Origin: Hemicentrotus pulcherrimus
Lineage: Eukaryota; Echinodermata; Echinoidea; Camarodonta; Strongylocentrotidae
Reading direction: 5' to 3'
Length of the DNA: 14,991 bases
Assembly (NCBI GenBank): GCA_003118195.1
Contig: BEXV01002054.1
Location: 6,600 to 21,590 of the forward strand
The translations under genes were made by a program, and so were the position numbers. The notes under the pieces are model-generated. The model was not told the origin of the DNA. It did no database searches and worked only from the letters and a program-made list of their open reading frames with translations. Each line of letters begins with the position of its first letter. Position 1 is the stretch's first letter. This document shows positions 1-12,005 of the stretch, one piece after another.

Positions 1-2672
1 TTTTTTTAAATGGGAGGGGGCAGGGATATCGATCATGTAGTATTTTAAAGTGAGAAATCATTATTTTCAAACAAAAATGCTGCCTGATGATTAGATAAAA
101 AAATTTGTACCTCAATGAATATTCAGTATTGAAAATGCCATGTACTTTCTGTCACACAGATCAATTAGATTTAATTCCATTGAGAAATAGTTATCATTAA
201 GGCGTGGTGGTCTCGATTCATATTCTCAGGTCTAACGCATGGTCATGATTTGTTACTGGAGTCAAACATCTTTCACCAACAAATATGACACTCCATTGCG
301 TACTAAAAGCTTGTACATAATGGGCTATAAATATAAACCAATTTTGGCCTACTGAATACGCAATTACAAAAGTCACCCTATTTTCACAAATACTGTACAA
401 AGCCATCACCATGTTAGCAAAAACCATCAAAATATAAGCTCTTTTGAGTGCGATTCCTTGCTCTTTCAAAAAGATGTACATGTATGCTATCTATCATTCA
501 TGCACAAAATGAGAAGTGATACCATTAAGGTTGTATTTCATGGTACATCTATGAATTTTCTGAGTACAGTTGAATATGGATTAGAGGTCTATGCTTATAT
601 GCATTTTTAATCCGATGTTAAATTTAGTATCCATTAACGGTGAAAATTATACAGAGATCTTTTTGGCCAGACGACCTACGGGTGTTTTCTATTCTTGTAT
701 TTCATACCTTTTCCTGCCAGAAATTACCGATTTGCGCCTCCTAACCACACTATACATTTTCTGTGAAAGAATAGTATAGCAAAATGTTTCTCAAACCATT
801 TTTGTACCATATTTCAATTGAAACTGGCAAGCTTGCAGTGTGTACTGTATGGGTACGTCGTGGAGTGTAGAGAAATATACATAAACAGAATACTAGTAGC
901 AAGTTGGAAGGTGTAGAGTTCATTTTCATTCTTTCGACAAGGAATTGGCCATTTAGACTACTGTAAATGATGATAGAAAACTTGAATGTGCAATTCATTG
1001 TTTTTGAAGGTGGTATTTGATTGTCCATGTGAAGAATATAAAACATGACAAGTCTCTCATTCACATTTTTTTTTTGGTTCTCTGCTTTCTTACTCAAATG
1101 ACCTATGTAACTTTGCAAACATGATTATTCCATTCAAGAAGCTGTTACTTCATTTGATTTAAAGAGAGAAATGCAATTGCATGTTTGCGTACTATCATTT
1201 ACATTTTTTTTTTTAATAGTTCCCCATATATATAGCACCTGCATTTTATCACTGCAAGTGGTTTGGTTAAACAATCCATTAATTTTGCATTGTAAATTTG
1301 TTAATTTGACCTAGAGCTGTTTACCACAAAATTGTAGGTGAAGATGATTGTTACGGTTTGTTCATTTCATTTGCTTCACCGATCAAGTGCTTAAATTTTA
1401 ACTTATGCTGCACTCTTCAAGTACGAGAATGCCTTGTTTATGAAAAGGGGACTTTAAGTACAAAGTTCATCCACGTTACTTGAACGCATGATTAACTTTA
1501 AGTCTTCCAAATTATTTACCTCAATCTCACAAAACATCAACAGAATGGAGCAGTGTATTATTAACGTAAAATATACAAAATTTGTTAGAGAAACAGCAAA
1601 TCATGAGGCCAGGTAACAACTTTGATAGGATTTTATACAAACATGATATTAGTGAAGGCAACAAGGAAAACAAACTCTTTAAAAAAGGTTCTGCATTTCA
1701 GGTTTCAGTGTTAATGTCTTTCTTAGTGCTAGTATATTGAAAAGCCTGTTTATTCCCCAAATTCAGGTGTACTACACATTCCATAATTACAAAATCATTA
1801 CAAATTAGGCATCGTTGTAAAGGGAACTAAGCCAATGACACCAATGTCAAGTATGATAATACAGTAACAAGAGAGATACACCTGTACATGTATTAATGCT
1901 CAAACTTGTATGCTGATGAGTTTGTTCCCCCCCCCCCNCCCCCGTGATTATTTTTCTTTCATGGCATTTTAATTATATTTTTTTCTTTGCATATCTTTAG
2001 TGTGACTGAAATATTTTTATTCAAACATTTTGGATAAAGCGCAATTCATGTTAAAAAGAGAAAATGTAGTTTTAAGATGATCCAAGTCCCCGCATGGAAA
2101 TGGTAGCTATCGATTTATAACCAAAGATTACAATTTTCTATGTGATTTTGTGTTGTTATGTAGTCTTTGTACATGTAGTTGGTTGTTTAACTGTTTTCCT
2201 AATTGTTTGCAGGTAATCAATAATAAAAGTGTATTTTATGCACAATGGTTACAAATCAAGTTTAAAAAAACAAGTCGTTTTTATTTTGCCTGTTATTTGG
2301 GTTTTTCAGTAGTATATCAACACATATATGACCTACCCCTATAAACATTTTGAAAAGAAGTTCATGAAATATTGGGTCCATGTGTACCATAGCCTTGTTT
2401 TAGTGTTGTAACCCTGAAATACAAGTACATGGCCTTACTACCTTGTTATCGGAATGTTTTCACCTGAATAAAATTCAATATATATGAACAGCAGAGAGCT
2501 AAATATAAATCAAATATACTATATGTATTCATTTTTTCACTCCATGCAAAAGCTAGAAAGCAAGACCAAAGCTCAGTGTTTGTCAATAGTGTGTAGATCT
2601 AGATGTAGTTCCTGTGAGTAATTATATTTGTAATTATATTCACTTGTAAAATCATGTTTTACTTTTTCTATC
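1..2672 (+). other. Non-coding, T-rich region; probable 3' UTR of a + strand gene
   Basis: No ORF here has coding character: the longest open frames are short, use AT-rich codons and lack good splice borders. The + strand is richer in T than in A, especially at 1280-1480 and 1920-2680, with T-runs near 1066 and 1205. An excess of T and G on the sense strand is commonly seen in transcribed introns and UTRs. The stretch ends just before a convincing polyadenylation signal, so I infer the terminal UTR (or last intron plus UTR) of a gene transcribed rightward from outside the window. Further AATAAA words at 2222-2227 and 2467-2472 could be alternative poly(A) sites. Ordinary intergenic DNA cannot be excluded. 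Confidence 0.4.
1927..1943. repeat. Poly-C homopolymer interrupted by one N
   Basis: Eleven C, one uncalled base at 1938 and five more C. The N most likely marks a base-call failure inside a homopolymer, so the true length is uncertain. Confidence 0.95.
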
Positions 2673-2705
2673 AATAAAATTGTTTAAAAGTGATGCAAAC
2701 CATTT
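2673..2705 (+). terminator. Candidate polyadenylation site, + strand
   Basis: AATAAA lies at 2673-2678. About 15-25 bases later comes an A-rich possible cleavage zone, followed from 2701 by a T/GT-rich stretch (TTATTATTGTGTAGTGTC). This order is the canonical metazoan signal, cleavage site and downstream element. It is the best + strand poly(A) candidate in the left part of the window and marks the likely end of the gene entering from the left. No upstream coding exon is visible to prove it. Confidence 0.45.
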
Positions 2706-3010
2706 ATTATTGTGTAGTGTCATTTTCATTTGTACATCAAGTGCCATGTACATGTATGTCCATGTTCGATATGATCAACTGGGTGAATGCAGAAATCATG
2801 CCACACAAAAGGGTTTCGTTATCTTCCTCATTATTTCTGAATTATGGCAAAGCAAATAACTAGAAGGGGGCAAAGTCTGCCCTTATCATACTAACAGTGT
2901 GTACCTTCATTGTAAAAGCATAAATATCTTGTGCCTGTCGAGTGTAGTCATTATACATGTATATTTCTCTTTCCTTTTCTACACTACGATTACCTTCATA
3001 GCCATTTTAG

Positions 3011-3118
3011 GTCTTAAAAGGGCACTGGAAATGTCATCAACTAAGAATAAGAGCAATAACCATGCACTTTGAAGGCATATGCGGGTCTGAAACAAGAACT
3101 TAACTATCCCTTTAAGAC
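3011..3118. mobile_element. Putative small MITE with AAAGGG-type terminal inverted repeats
   Basis: The left end reads GTCTTAAAAGGG (3011-3022) and the right end reads CCCTTTAAGAC (3108-3118), whose reverse complement is GTCTTAAAGGG. The ends therefore form an 11-12 bp inverted repeat differing by one A, enclosing about 85 bp with no ORF. Termini of the TTAAAGGG kind are common on short non-autonomous elements in aquatic invertebrates. I see no clear target-site duplication, so chance pairing remains possible. Confidence 0.35.
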
Positions 3119-3192
3119 TTCTTCGCTCCGATAATACTGTGCATCTTCTCGACTCAAATACTTACATATATGTACATACCTGTATATCAACA

Positions 3193-3198
3193 TTTATT
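3193..3198 (-). terminator. Candidate minus-strand AATAAA (distal)
   Basis: TTTATT on the + strand gives AATAAA on the minus strand. It lies near the left edge of the A-rich + strand zone and could end a leftward transcript. Evidence is only the hexamer and its position, and the spacing to any known exon is very large. Confidence 0.15.
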
Positions 3199-3199
3199 T

Positions 3200-4960
3200 T
3201 AAAAAATGCATTCATGATCCATCTCTCAACATACGGTAACTGAAATAAAATTTAATTATGATACATATAGGTAATATCACAATTTTCCTACCCTCTCAAT
3301 AAAAATATAAACCCCCACTCTCTCCCAAACCCTACCATCCCAATCCTGGACTTAACTTCTTCACTCAATGATGGCCAATGGAGGCTAGTCTACAACTCTC
3401 CTTCTCCAGGCTCGCTCGTACATGTATACAAAAGCCTCCATGATCCATCTCAACACTTTTGGAAAAAATATGTATACACAAAAATTAAGAAAGACAAGAA
3501 ACACGGCATAGTTGAGGATACATACTTTTTTTATTCAAATCATGGCCAAGTATATTCCCACCCCAACCAATCAAATTGATAACACAGCTTTTCTTTAATT
3601 TAAAAAAAGGGGGAAAATTCATCCATTAAGTAGCTCCCTTGGCCACTAGCCTAGTGCAATCGTACATTTTGCAATAACTACAAACTTTCTTTCTTAAAAT
3701 GCTACATAGGAAAGTGAAAAGCTTACAAAGCATGGTTTGAATTTGAAATGTGGGTGTCGACAACAGTACTGTTCGAAAACTGACCAGTCGTGGACGTGAA
3801 ATGTTACGTAACTGTCAAACATAGCTTGAACAATTTTGAAGAGTGAGATACAGAACAAAAAGCAGCACGACAGAAGTCATAATATCACAAAAATAAGTCA
3901 CATTTAAAAATAAAGTAATACTTCATCCTGTCTCTGCAATTGTCAATAGAAGAAATTATTTGATTGTTGCCACAATGTAAGAAAGCAAGTATGGCAGTCA
4001 ATGCTATCTGAAACTAAAAAATAACCATCACATTAAAAAAAAAAAAAACCTCTAAATAGCAATCATAAATAAAATCTGCCTACTATAAGATTCTTGTCCG
4101 AATTAGCAATATTTTCAGCCTGCTCAAAAGTACAGTTCATAAATATACAAATTGCAAAAAAAAAAAAAAATCAATTTGAAATTCAAAGGTTAGCAACGGA
4201 AAAGGACAAAAAACAATGGCTCAATTTCCAAACAGACAAACATTTGACGACCAGAGCACCGACACATAATTAATTTTGCAATGGCATATATGCAATATCA
4301 AATGGTGCTCATCAGACCAAATACACAAGACAAAAAAAGAAAATTTACCCAACAAATTTATGCACACATGATCTTTTCCAATCCACATTGTCATGAAATT
4401 CAAAAGCACAATTACATTCTTATCATCTTTGAAGAAGAAAAAAAGGGGGGAATAATGTACATTATACAAGAGATGGATATCGATATCTATACAGTATATA
4501 CCATTCTCAACTATCGACATCTCTGTCACTGGGCAATAGAGGGAGCTCTTTAAGAAATTACACAGAGTTCATGGAGTCTTTCCCAGAATTCATGATTATT
4601 ACCATACCATTACACAAAGTGACAGGACCCCTGCCAATCAAATACAACAAAATAATGATGATCAATCCACAGTTTGAAATGATATCTTATACTCACTAAA
4701 ACCACTTCAACAAGATTGCTTACTTCTATAGAAAAATGGAAATGTGTACAAATGTAAGATTTAGGTGGGGTATCATAAATATTAAATAGGCAATCAAAAA
4801 GAAGCATGAATTAGAACTTCCCAATCAATACATGCACAACACACACTAGATTTACTCACAGGAATGTCTCCAATTAAACTTCCTGCTCGTAAGTTTGATA
4901 AATATACAAAGCAATTACGCAATGTGTAGTTGGATAGTAATAAGCAAGTTGTTCATTAAT
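3200..4960. other. Non-coding A-rich stretch with oligo-A runs
   Basis: No ORF here looks coding. The overlapping frames around 4221-4553 on both strands are low-complexity and mutually antisense. The + strand is rich in A and C, including A14 at 4035-4048 and A15 at 4156-4170, which would be oligo-U runs in a leftward transcript. The stretch is compatible with a long 3' UTR or intergenic DNA downstream of the minus-strand gene at 12.3 kb. I see no RNA gene. Confidence 0.5.
3530..3535 (-). terminator. Candidate minus-strand AATAAA
   Basis: TTTATT at 3530-3535 reads AATAAA on the minus strand. By eye I found few or no exact minus-strand AATAAA hexamers between this point and the stop codon at 12006, which makes it a possible but very distant end for the leftward gene. 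An ATTAAA variant at 10260-10255 is much closer and may be the real signal. Confidence 0.2.
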
Positions 4961-4961
4961 C

Positions 4962-5117
4962 GGGGCCTTGTCTTATAAAAGAGTTGCAATTACTGACTCT
5001 AGATTGATTACAAGACCTCCAATCAATTGCAAACTAAGTAATCCTCATCTCTTCAGTACAGAATTTTGATTGATTGATTTGAAGTTGCAATCAATTTGAA
5101 TCAATTATAAGATAGTA
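4962..5117. repeat. Imperfect palindromic, MITE-like repeat built from TTGCAATTGATT words
   Basis: The left part carries TCTTATAA followed by GTTGCAATTACTGAC. The right part carries GTTGCAATCAATTTG then AATTATAAGA, whose reverse complement begins TCTTATAA. Inside, GATTGATTACAAG, CCAATCAATTGCAA and TTGATTGATTGATT pair imperfectly with one another. The result is a nested inverted-repeat structure without an ORF, as in foldback or MITE elements. The boundaries are approximate and no target duplication was identified. Confidence 0.35.
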
Positions 5118-5150
5118 CCCAGAACACACATACAAATCCATTCTCTTTTA

Positions 5151-5160
5151 CCNCCCCCCC
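5151..5160. repeat. Short poly-C run with one N
   Basis: Two C, an uncalled base at 5153 and seven C. This is the second homopolymer in the window with an ambiguous call, so its length should not be trusted. Confidence 0.9.
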
Positions 5161-5668
5161 TCCAATAAATTAAGACTGTGTAGTACTATGTCAAGTCAAG
5201 CACTATACAGTAGTACCTTATATGAAGATCTTATGCCATTGTCTGTCAATGAAAAACTTTGTTTCATGAATCTCATTTGAGCAAAACTTCATTCCTAAAA
5301 ATAAAGGTAAACATTTATCCAAAGGACTGTATCTAAAAAAAATAAAACAAGTTATGGTAATCCGATGCTATCAAATTGGCAATACCTGTTCAACTCAAAT
5401 AATGGTTATCACAGACTGGAGAAATTGTAACAATAAATTTACTTTTGAAATAAACACACAAGATGAGCATGAGAAGGCATTCCACTGCATGACCACAACT
5501 CTTGCTTATTATGAGGAAATTAACCAATTAAAATACCAAATGGAAGATGCACACCTATTAGTGCGAGATTATATTTTCTTCATCCAAACACGACTTGTAA
5601 GTATGTTACAAATACTCTCACGCCCTTATGTGAAATATATAATACTCAATTCTCAAAACGAATGAAGG

Positions 5669-5740
5669 CATAATCAAAACCCAAATTTTGCAATTTTACT
5701 ATCCCATAATCAAAACCTAAATTTTCCAATTTTATGAAAA
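5669..5740. repeat. Two-copy tandem repeat, 36-bp unit
   Basis: CATAATCAAAACCCAAATTT (from 5669) recurs as CATAATCAAAACCTAAATTT (from 5705), and the similarity continues through GCAATTTTA versus CCAATTTTA. The period is 36 bp. The repeat is divisible by three but lies in no credible gene, so I read it as a simple local duplication. Confidence 0.8.
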
Positions 5741-5976
5741 CACTTCGTAAAAAACCTCCAGACAAACATAACAATAATAACATGCGAAATGATAAAAAAT
5801 GGTCAAGAATCTGAAAAAGACATATTCTGAAAATCAAATATGTTGACTCAAAGTTGTAACCAAAATAACAATCATATAATTATTGACACACAGAGATCTC
5901 TGAAACAAACATCTTTAGTATATTCACTTTTCCCTTCAGAGTCCCCACAGGAAAAAAGAATAGACAAACAACAACA

Positions 5977-6002
5977 AGAGAGAGAGAGAGAGAGAGAGAG
6001 AG
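5977..6002. repeat. (AG)13 microsatellite
   Basis: An uninterrupted AG dinucleotide array of 26 bases. It reads (CT)n on the minus strand, the sense strand of the inferred leftward transcript. Confidence 0.95.
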
Positions 6003-7509
6003 TGCAATAGTAAATGACTATCACTGCAAATGAACAATGATTTATGTCTAAATCTACAGTGCATCATGTCATAGTCTCTAGCGCACACACAACAGACAAT
6101 CTTTGGACAATCATAGACAGAAGTTGTGACAAAATAAGTCACAAATTAATATATTTTCTTCTTCCGACCTTTCACACTTGTGTTAATCGCATGGTTGGTG
6201 AGCCTCAATAATATACAAACTAGATGACAAAAGCACATCATCATCATAATATGAATGCTGGTATTATTTCAGAAATAACAAGGACTTTCACATATTATTT
6301 CAATGTATCCACTTGAATAAAAGTGCCACACTTCTAAAAGCTCTGTACCAGTAGATTACAACATGCATACAAGACTCAATGATGCCAATTTTAGAGTATC
6401 TATTATGTTGACACGAATATATACTTTCAGCATGCGGGGTAAACATCTCATAAATAGGAGAACAACAAGTACCAGTAGTAAATTTAATAACGCCATAAAT
6501 AGATACAAAGCGGAATGTAGTCAAAATAACGTCGCTAATGTAGTACATCATTACATATATGACTACTCCCAAGTGTTTTATAAGTAAGTGATTATATGGA
6601 TGATAAATGTGCAAAAAGGGTAAGAAATTAATCAAAATGAAATAATAATTTGATGATCAGGTGACACAAGGTAAATAACATACAAGGCAAAGGTTCATTG
6701 AATTGTTTGATAATGGCTTATGCTAAGAGCCGAAGAACAATAATACTGCATTTTTCTAATTTTTAGACATAACAAAGCACCCATCTGAATCAAAGTCGAT
6801 GATGTTGTATCTGTCAAGCAATCACTGACGGGTAACAATGCAGTTTCTTCAATGTACAAAAATCATTTGGGTACAAGTGCAACAGCGCCACCTTGTGTTG
6901 AGATGGTGTACAGTGTCTAGAAAGGGATGGCTGAGCAATGTGCTTATTCATGTATATAGATCTCCTCCAGTGTTACACACACAAATCTCATGTATCACGC
7001 ATGCTGAGAGATGTTCTGATATGTATATGGAATAACCACAAAATATTCTTTTAAAATGATGACATACTTTATACTTGTAATTCAATGATGTGTGAATTAG
7101 TTAAAAGATTCAATGGTTAAACTGCCACATGGTAGAGGTCAGTGGAAGAGTGCTAGCCCGCCTTGCGCCATTCTGGATTTTGAAAAAAAATCGTATTTTA
7201 TATGCACCACACTGGAATACTGCATAAAATTTCATGAAAATCATAGACAAAATGGATTATTTTTAATATACTGGTAAATGTAAGAATACTAACATCAAAT
7301 GTCCAGTCATGGGGTTAATGATTTTAATTCATTGATTTCTTTAGTTTTTGAAGTAAATATTCTTTGCCACTCGATCAGAAAATCTATCCAATTCAGGAGA
7401 ATTGAGTGAACAAATTCAGGATTTCATTTTCCAACAAGAACACAAATCATGCTGACCGAGTACCCTACTTGAAGAGCCCATATCATCATAATGTGACCTC
7501 CAAGGGTAC

Positions 7510-7715
7510 TTAACCATGTAATTAATACCGGTTGTCAGTTGTCACCGTTAGCCAGACAGCCGTTGTGGACAATACATAAGTAAGCGGTACAGGGAGTGCT
7601 TTATCGCCTGAAACCCCCACTGACACAGAAATCAACACGACTCTTTTCTTCACCTTCGGCGCGTCACCATGGTTACTGTTAAATCGGCTGTAAGCTACCT
7701 GCATCATTGACAGGG
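7510..7715. other. GC-richer, high-complexity island of unknown role
   Basis: This block is less AT-rich than its flanks and free of simple repeats. The minus strand has a 61-codon open frame (7707-7522) with mixed codon use, starting MMQVAYSRFNSNHGDA, and two possible splice donors. I could not find a matching acceptor with a pyrimidine tract, and it lies beyond the stop codon of the only firm gene. It could be an exon of another transcript, a conserved non-coding element or chance. I assign no function. Confidence 0.2.
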
Positions 7716-10700
7716 AAGGTTTTCATGTCTACGCTACAGTCTTTCAGGTTGGAAAGCTAGGAAAGCTAGCATAATGTTAAAGTTAGGCCAAGATACTATA
7801 TATGCCAGAATTTAAAGTCCCCAAATACTTGGATATGACACATGGTTCAAGCTACACACACTCTTGATTCTATCTCATGTTAAATATAATGCTGGTCCAT
7901 AATATTGTGCTTAGTAGAAAATGGATGATAACAACTCCCCCATTAATTTTGCAATGACTAGTTGGTTCAAACTATAGCCGCTTCAAAGCTCTGATATCTC
8001 CTGCACGATATAGACCTAGTGGAAAATATTTTGCAAGCTAGATTATGAATTAGACCGATGTCCCATTTACAGATAGTTCAAATTAATAGTGTAATATACC
8101 AGTATATCATTGATCCGGGATGGTGCACTGTCCAGTTGTGCAGTCCCACCTTGTATGGACATTCCCGACTATGATGAAGCATTGACCAATTTAATAATGC
8201 CAAACGATCATGTACCTGTACGCACTTTAAAAGCCCCTCTAAATTGTTGCCCCAAATTTGCCCAAAATCTGTTGGCAAAAAATAACTTAAATTGAACAAT
8301 GATGTGAAAAGAGGATGTCATTCAACACGCACTTCTGCTTTAATCCGATCACGGATGATTTGATGAATAATGATGTTATATGACATCAAACTGATTCAGG
8401 CCAATGTTCTATTAGATACAAATTCTACCACTTACTAATACTACAATGAAATACATATACCGGTACATTTTTTTGTTAAAGCTTATTTAGTTGTAATCTA
8501 ATCTATTCAGTTGCGTATAAATAATGAGTGCACATCACGATGGGCATATCTGTCATATTCACAACAACAACAAATCTCTGATCAATGATATACAGCCTTT
8601 TAAGACATTCCAAGCCAATTTGCTGTTTCAGCACATGATAACTTGAAAAATCTGGGTTACATATTGGACACATGTCAAATGTGATTAAAATTTTTGGTTA
8701 GCCTTGTTAATAAGAATGAATGGAGGTTAGAAACATACAATGTGTACAAATCATACACCCATTTCTAAATTGTGTTTGGCAGAAGAGAAACAAACAGCAC
8801 TAACTTGAAAGTCTTATAACATGATCAAAGGAAGAGGGATATTATGTGTATTATACCTACTTCTAATGCAATATCTCACATTCCCACTTTATACGATAAA
8901 CTGAAATCACATGTCATGTCATTCAAAATACCCAACGATTTCTTTATAGAAATATGAAACACAATAAACAACATGATCAAATCTTATCGGGAAAATAAAT
9001 ATGCAGGCATATACCTTTGAATGATTATCCTTATTGACTTCAAGGGAATAGACAAGGAGGAAATTTTAAAATGAGTACAAAAAAAGGTATGAGAAAAGGT
9101 AAACAAAGACAACATTTTAAAAAATTCATAATCTAGATATTCTGTCTAAGGGAAGAAACAAGGACTAGCTACAAAAATAGAAATGAATACAAAAGCACAT
9201 TTTTTTTCAAATGAAAGGAGATAAATAGAAGAGTACCGGTATGGTTGGTCTGAGACTGAGTAAATCACTATTTTATAGAAGGTCGTAGAACTCCACCCTC
9301 ACATATTCTGATTTATCCATCAGCTGTTTCTCAAACCGTATTCATTCCCAATTTGGCCCTGAATGATGGACAGCCACCTGCATTTTTGTGATTTTTATAA
9401 AAATCCTTCATCAAAAGTTGAGACAAATATTTTTTAGCATATTTACAAGCGCTGTTTCCCCGTCAAAATTGATTTTGTGATTTTTATCAAAGTTTAAAGG
9501 CAATGGAAATCAAACCAATTATTTTCAAATTTGGTCAGACAGTGAGGTGTTTTGATTATTTTAAACAATATATGAATTCATTTTTCCATCCCTCGGATTT
9601 GTTTTTTTTCTGTGGCTAAATTTGATAGTCATTCAGAAGACTTTTGAAATGAGATAGATTTAACACCTGATCGAAAAGAAAGACAAAAATCTGTAAGTAA
9701 CTAATACTGAGTGTTTACAGATCTTCAATTGCAAACCATGTGCTTTAAAAAAAAAAAGTATCCTTTAAAAGACACAACCCCTCAGCCATGTACAGTGTAA
9801 ATAAAATCAACCATCAAAAACATATATTGAAACAATTTGTGATTATTCTGGGTACATTAAGACAATTCTTTCACAGATTGTAGTCAAGTTATGTTAGATC
9901 CAAATGACATGGCAACTATATCATCGCAATTACAAAATCAATGCCCAAGCCCGAATCTCCATATTCATGACAAGATTGAAAAAGATTAAAATATGACCGT
10001 AAACATCATTCAAATTTTGCAAGTATGGCACTCGGTCAGCCTTTCACCTCAGTCGCACCAAACGAGACAAACGCCAGACCGACAACACGTCACACAGGAA
10101 ATTACATCACGACTAATGGTCAGGAATTGGTCGGTTTGGGGACAGGTTGGCAATGTAACATGAATACTCAATTCTTGTAAAAACATCACATGAGCTTGTA
10201 GATATGCCTAATCAGAAATCCCTGTTGATAACATATCCTTGCCTCTAGTCTATATTTAATTCGACACGTCGTCGGACGAGGATTTGTCGGACCTTGTACT
10301 ATACTAGCTCACATCTATGACTCACTCACCTACACCCCCTCGTGACACTAACAAGAAATCAATCACAGACATTGATTTCCAACTGGCCGTCCCTTATAGA
10401 GGGACAAGTAAATGTACAACTCTGAATTATTTAGAATGACTAATTATTCACATCTTGGCTAGATAATTTAAAAACAAGGTTTCTAGAATGAGGAAATAGT
10501 TGACTCAGGCCTCAGGACGATGCCTTCATTGCCAAATAAAAGGAACGAGAGCCCTTACTGATATACACATATTCAAAACAGAAAAGCAATGCCCAGCATT
10601 GCATTGCTTGCAGGAGGTACATGTACAACAAAAAATAACGGTATACCTTTTCCTCCTGGCTTCAACTTGATTCATCCATGTATCCTTCCTACTTGAATCC

Positions 10701-10867
10701 TTGCTTCTGATTGGTTATCAGCAGATTTGTCACTGATTTGTCTCATTTGCCATTGATAAAAGGCTTTGTGAAACAAGTCCCTGGCCTTTCTCATCTTTCC
10801 TATCAATTTCATTCAGTGTTTCAAACTTACTATCATTACAATGGATCATCTTGATGAACATCGATTT
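7716..10867. other. Non-coding stretch, no gene seen
   Basis: Both strands are dense in stop codons. The antisense frame pair at 8078-8299 is the only notable open region and has no coding features. A local echo of TTTGTGATTTTTAT occurs twice (about 9385 and 9475). A more G/C-rich patch at 10030-10330 contains several CG dinucleotides. An ATTAAA word on the minus strand at 10260-10255 is the nearest variant poly(A) signal I noticed downstream of the gene ending at 12006, about 1.75 kb past its stop. Confidence 0.45.
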
Positions 10868-10888
10868 CCCCCCCCCCAAAAAAAAAAA
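10868..10888. repeat. Adjoining C10 and A11 homopolymers
   Basis: Ten C (10868-10877) pass directly into eleven A (10878-10888). On the minus strand this is T11 then G10. It is simple sequence and prone to length error. Confidence 0.95.
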
Positions 10889-12005
10889 GTATTTCCCTTA
10901 GTTTCTTCATGTTTTTCATTTGGAGGCATAAAAACACAAGCAACAATATATATATCTGGTTTACACGATGGATTGTGCCAGGTACGATTTCTCATCGAAT
11001 AAACAACGGCCTGCAGAAAATTACAGAACCTCTCAGATTTTATATAAAGAGGTTGCTTGCTTTCTGAATATCAATTTCGCTTTCTCACGAGGCTCAATTT
11101 CAGGAAGCATGAAGCATCTAAGAAATGCAAGACTACATGTAAGTATGATTATGAGAAGCATGAGTCCAAAATGAAAAAAAAAATACTTTCTATATACCAA
11201 TATTCCAGTCAAGATTCTAAGGACAAACTTTAAATTCGGCCCAATCAATATTTGTTCTCCTTTAAGGCTCGTTCAGATGTGACACAGCAAAACCACAACT
11301 TTTCAAAATATTTTATAGTTATATGCTTCATACCAAAACAGCTCAGTGAATACGTTCAAGTTCTTTGTTGCACGCAGTTGCCATTCGCTTTATCCGCAAA
11401 AAAAAAACTCCTTGCGGCAGTTCACCGCGCCAGTTCTGACCAAGCCTTCATTGGTATACCTTGGAGTGTTGCAAGATATGCCACCATCCTGCTGTAAAAT
11501 GTCAGTTGTAAATCATTATGAGAAAAGCGTTATACTGGTAAACACAAACTCTTCAGATGAATCATGGCATTACCTACATGTAGGGAACCTTTTCAATTAT
11601 CGACTGCCACAACCAGCACTGCAATGAGAATGTTACATGTGTATGTACGATGGTAGAAGGAGTTAAGTCGCGTCTGTGTCGCTTTTTGAATAGGTAGGCC
11701 ATGGTGAGATCTAGAAGGGCCGAACTTCGCCGAAGAGCTTCCCGTGTTACACCAACTGTGCTGATTCTATGCTTCCAAGAATCCTTCCTTCAATTCTTTT
11801 TCTTCCTCCTTTTACTTCCTTTCCATTAATATAATGTAAATTCACTTCATATCACATCCATCGACGTGTCTGAAAAACGACTCCTGTATGCAAACGTCAT
11901 CCAAACAAGCAACATTAACGATGACAAAAAAAATCCATACGATGACAGCGACAAGAACATGACGGCGATGACATAAAATACGCTATCTACAATAGCCCCC
12001 CAGCA
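10889..12005 (-). other. Region just downstream of the minus-strand stop; likely 3' UTR
   Basis: This follows the TGA of the firm terminal exon in the direction of transcription, so at least its right part should be 3' UTR. The + strand open frames at 11252-11627 are two overlapping frames of one patch and lack start context or splice sites. A small perfect hairpin CTTCG-C-CGAAG occurs near 11730, and a G/C-rich patch at 11410-11450 contains a GCGG...CCGC inverted pair. No canonical AATAAA on the minus strand was seen in this interval. Confidence 0.45.

Larger units (their letters stand above)
5118..7500. other. Non-coding A/C-rich stretch
   Basis: Open frames at 5354-5665 (+), 6300-6635 (-) and 6363-6587 (+) are AT-rich in codon use, overlap antisense frames and lack convincing splice acceptor-donor pairs. 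Apart from the simple repeats listed separately I see no structure. It may be transcribed leftward as part of a long UTR, or be intergenic. Confidence 0.45.

Noticed and set aside
750..1118. Minus-strand ORF of 122 codons
   Set aside because: Codons follow the AT-rich background, there is no splice or start context, and the residue mix does not suggest a folded domain.
3205..3460. Two near-copies of CATGATCCATCTC...AACA (about 3212 and 3440)
   Set aside because: The match is only about 18 bases with an indel and the flanks do not align, so it is not a convincing duplication.
4221..4553. Overlapping ORFs on both strands (102 and 90 codons)
   Set aside because: They are mutually antisense, AT-rich and contain translations of oligo-A and oligo-T runs.
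11252..11627. Two overlapping + strand ORFs (81 and 93 codons)
   Set aside because: Different frames of the same patch, with no start context, splice sites or recognisable domain; the region is downstream of the minus-strand stop.
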